In this document: positions 21,477 to 23,501 of the stretch, piece by piece
Position numbering within the stretch: position 1 is the stretch's first letter
Layout: the number at the start of each line of letters is the position of its first letter
NCBI GenBank assembly: GCA_036734545.1
Contig: DAIMYJ010000044.1
Location: forward strand, 1-23,501
Source of the DNA: UBA7236 sp036734545
GTDB taxonomy: Bacteria > Bacteroidota > Bacteroidia > Chitinophagales > BACL12
Direction: 5' to 3'
DNA length: 23,501 bases
The notes under the pieces: generated by a model
The model's input: the letters and a program-made list of their open reading frames with translations, nothing else
Databases searched by the model: none
What the model was told of the DNA's origin: nothing
Made by a program: the position numbers and the translations under genes

Positions 21477-23501
21477 TTACTGCTTTACGAAACGTGTCAC
21501 ATACTCCGACGCACCTTCTGCATAGGTGAGGGTGTACATACCTGCCGCCAGTTGCGCTACCGGTATTCCCTGTGCATACATGCCTTCCATGACGAGTCGT
21601 CCGGTTACATCGGCAATGCGATACATACCGGAATTACTTTGCACACCGGCAATGTTCAATATATCACTTACCGGATTCGGATAAATGTTGAGTGCATCTT
21701 GAGATGCATCGGCAATATCCGTGGTGGCGGTCAGTATCGAGCTGGCAATATCGGCACCGCAGCCGTTGGTCACCACCAGTGTTACCGTAAAATCGCCGGC
21801 GAACGGATAGGTATGCCATGGATTTTCTTCGGTGGAAGTGGTGCCGTCACCAAAATCCCAGAACCAGGTTTCTGCATCGGCAGCGAGACTGGTGAATACT
21901 ATTGTCAATGCAGCCGTTGGCAATGCATCGAAAGCAGCTATCGGCAGCGGCGTGATCGTCATTGTGATGGTATCGGCATTCTCGCATGTGGTGACCGGGT
22001 TGTAGACAGTCACACTGTATGTGCCGCTTTCGGTGATGAATAAGGTTTGTGTGGTGGCGCCGGTGCTCCAGGTATATTCGGAGCCGGGATTCTCGGCGTC
22101 CAGCATTGTGCCTTCACAGGCAATACCGTCTGTGCCCAGATCAACTGCAGGCAGCGGGTTCACCACCACCGTGGCTGTGTCGGTGACATAGCAGGTTGGA
22201 TTCGCAAAATAGGTGACCACGTAGGTGCCGCTGGTGGTCACATCAATGGATTGTGTGGTGGCGCCGGTGTTCCATACGTAGTATTCGGCATCGGGACCTG
22301 CATCGAGTGTTACGGTGGTGCCTGTGCATACATTCGCATCAGCGATCTCCACTGCCGGAGGCGCGATGAAATTGATGGTTTCCGTTACAGTGCCGGAGCA
22401 GGGTGTTACGGCATAGCGCCAGCTGGTCTCCGACATGCTGAAAACTTCGAGATTATAAGCATCATCCGCATAAAAGGCCGCGGTGCCGTCAATATTCTCA
22501 ATACCCTGTGTCATGCTACCGCCATCGCTTTGTATATCGATCGCGATGAGGTCGATGGCATTGGATGTTTCATGCAACACGATCTGTCCTGACACCTGAT
22601 CATCACCGCCGTAATGCAACACATCGTCATAATACACGATGAACTGACGGTTCGGGGCAACACCGGTGGTTTCATAGGATACAGTACCGCCGGCACCGGG
22701 ATTCAGGTCTGTCCAGCACCAGGCAATGATATTGTTCGGATAGGTGGCACTCGGAAAATTCTGTGGTGAATACGAGTTGGATGGAGCGCTGAATCCGACA
22801 AGACCATTCGAAGAAATGAACAGGTTGGTATAGGTGTTGCCGAAAAAGGTAAAACTGAATCCGATATTTATCGCATTCGCCGTGGCATCATCACCTAAAG
22901 CAAGTTCTGTAGGGTCGACCTTGAAATGGGGTTCGTAAGGGATCTGTGTTACGGTATAGGCGTCGAGGGAGGTGAATGCATAAGTGATATCGGTACTGCT
23001 GCCGATGCCGCCCACGAGGGTAGGATCCAGTTCTCCGGTAGTGGGATCTATGATCCCATCGCCAGACCAGGTGCCGCCGCCGGCGATCGGACTCGGTAAT
23101 ATGGTGCCGCCGTCGTAACAAATATTGGATGGGAATCCGGTGGTGAGATAGGTGGATGTATTTTCTACGGTGATCTCACTGGTGTCGTTGGTGGCATTCA
23201 TATCGGCATCATACTCGGTCCACGCGCGTATCGTATGCAGACCGTCTGCCGATAGGTCGGCGCCTGCGGCAAAGGTGAATGTTTCTGTTATGCCGGGCAG
23301 AATGCCGCCGGGGTAGGATTCCGTGCTCACAGCACCGCCATCCACCTGCAGGTTCACCGAAAATCCGCCAGCGGGTAATGTGCCGAAATTCGTAACGTCG
23401 ATGGTAACGACCGCATCGTCTGACAATTCGCAGGCGTCTGCGATCTCATAGATGGCGGAAACCGAAATGTCATCGGTGATCGCGAGCAGATTGACGGTAT
23501 A
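21477..23501 (-). CDS. Large secreted T9SS cargo protein, 5' end beyond the window
   Basis: 674 residues are visible; the frame stays open to the right edge. From N to C: a CARDB-like domain (ACELSDDAVVTIDVTNFGT ... DGLHTIRAW); a beta-sandwich of the kind that begins IGFSFTFFGNTYTNLFISSNG and continues NNIIAWCWTDLNPGAGG, similar to nidogen- or lectin-like modules; two tandem Ig-like repeats with TWSTGATTQ / VWNTGATTQ and SGTYxVT; a PKD domain with WFWDFGDGT; and a T9SS type A domain in the last 70 residues or so (IYPNPVSD, ADVTGR, AAGMYTLTY). Probably an adhesin or surface protein, or the C-terminal part of an exoenzyme whose catalytic domain is out of view. TTG 23426 is internal, not a start. 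Confidence 0.88.
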   Translation of the reverse strand, partial: YTVNLLAITDDISVSAIYEIADACELSDDAVVTIDVTNFGTLPAGGFSVNLQVDGGAVSTESYPGGILPGITETFTFAAGADLSADGLHTIRAWTEYDADMNATNDTSEITVENTSTYLTTGFPSNICYDGGTILPSPIAGGGTWSGDGIIDPTTGELDPTLVGGIGSSTDITYAFTSLDAYTVTQIPYEPHFKVDPTELALGDDATANAINIGFSFTFFGNTYTNLFISSNGLVGFSAPSNSYSPQNFPSATYPNNIIAWCWTDLNPGAGGTVSYETTGVAPNRQFIVYYDDVLHYGGDDQVSGQIVLHETSNAIDLIAIDIQSDGGSMTQGIENIDGTAAFYADDAYNLEVFSMSETSWRYAVTPCSGTVTETINFIAPPAVEIADANVCTGTTVTLDAGPDAEYYVWNTGATTQSIDVTTSGTYVVTYFANPTCYVTDTATVVVNPLPAVDLGTDGIACEGTMLDAENPGSEYTWSTGATTQTLFITESGTYSVTVYNPVTTCENADTITMTITPLPIAAFDALPTAALTIVFTSLAADAETWFWDFGDGTTSTEENPWHTYPFAGDFTVTLVVTNGCGADIASSILTATTDIADASQDALNIYPNPVSDILNIAGVQSNSGMYRIADVTGRLVMEGMYAQGIPVAQLAAGMYTLTYAEGASEYVTRFVKQ
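22047..22269. repeat. Intragenic repeat within the T9SS cargo gene
   Basis: The 19-bp word TTGTGTGGTGGCGCCGGTG is identical at 22047-22065 and 22251-22269, 204 bp (68 codons) apart, in frame. It marks two tandem Ig-like units that code for the shared TGATTQ strand. Confidence 0.7.

Noticed and set aside
22047..22592. Plus-strand frame antisense to the large T9SS protein
   Set aside because: Gly/Cys-rich shadow of repeat DNA; no start signal.
1..23501. tRNA, rRNA, insertion sequence, transposase, integrase or toxin-antitoxin genes
   Set aside because: Looked for on both strands; none found. The region reads as stable chromosomal DNA.

Overview
The window looks like a chromosomal, mostly housekeeping segment of a Bacteroidota genome, probably from the Chitinophagia / Saprospiria / Sphingobacteriia side of the phylum. 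It is an assembled scaffold, because it contains a run of exactly 100 N at 6175-6274. The phylum call rests on several independent signs: -7 boxes of the TAnnTTTG type in front of at least nine genes, three secreted proteins with a type IX secretion (T9SS) type A C-terminal domain, a long NusB with an N-terminal extension, a DUF1573 lipoprotein, a PUR-type DUF3276 protein, and a DUF3822-rsmD-coaD block.

Layout. 1-526: no recognisable gene; imperfect direct repeats, a cluster of GTACA words and a strong intrinsic terminator with no visible gene to serve. 527-3321 (+): hemA followed 2 bp later by a hemC-hemD fusion. 3387-4493 (+): a radical SAM/SPASM protein of unknown substrate. 4494-4709 (-): a small two-helix membrane protein, divergent from a secreted, probably beta-barrel protein (4736-5587, +). 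5569-9840 (-): the run Leu/Glu/Phe/Val dehydrogenase, nusB, DUF1573 lipoprotein, yajC, ybbR, coaE, with the N gap destroying the ybbR 3' end and the coaE start. 9927-12214 (+): an ABC exporter and the DUF3276 protein, ended by a good terminator. 12344-15185: two convergent T9SS cargo proteins. 15299-17697 (-): a MATE transporter and hemB. 17775-19645 (+): DUF3822, rsmD, coaD. 19682-20329 (-): a NUDIX hydrolase whose start codon overlaps that of the divergent pyrE. 20328-21475 (+): pyrE overlapping a DUF445-like membrane protein. 21477-23501 (-): a large T9SS cargo protein running off the right edge.

How the genes relate. HemA, HemC, HemD and HemB supply all four steps from glutamyl-tRNA to uroporphyrinogen III except the GSA aminotransferase (hemL), which is not seen; hemB sits 13 kb away with its own promoter. 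CoaE and CoaD are the last two steps of coenzyme A synthesis, in separate operons. NusB, RsmD and the DUF3276 protein belong to RNA/ribosome or nucleic acid handling, and YajC to Sec export.

I do not see a defence island, mobile element, CRISPR array, RNA gene or other clear new system. The best leads are the very short spacing (3-6 nt) between the -7 box and the ATG of seven genes, suggesting routine leaderless mRNA; a promoter embedded in the first codons of a divergent gene (NUDIX/pyrE); a 17-bp palindrome over the hemB promoter; and the uncharacterised DUF3822 protein, which reads like a degenerate actin/FtsA/PilM-fold protein.
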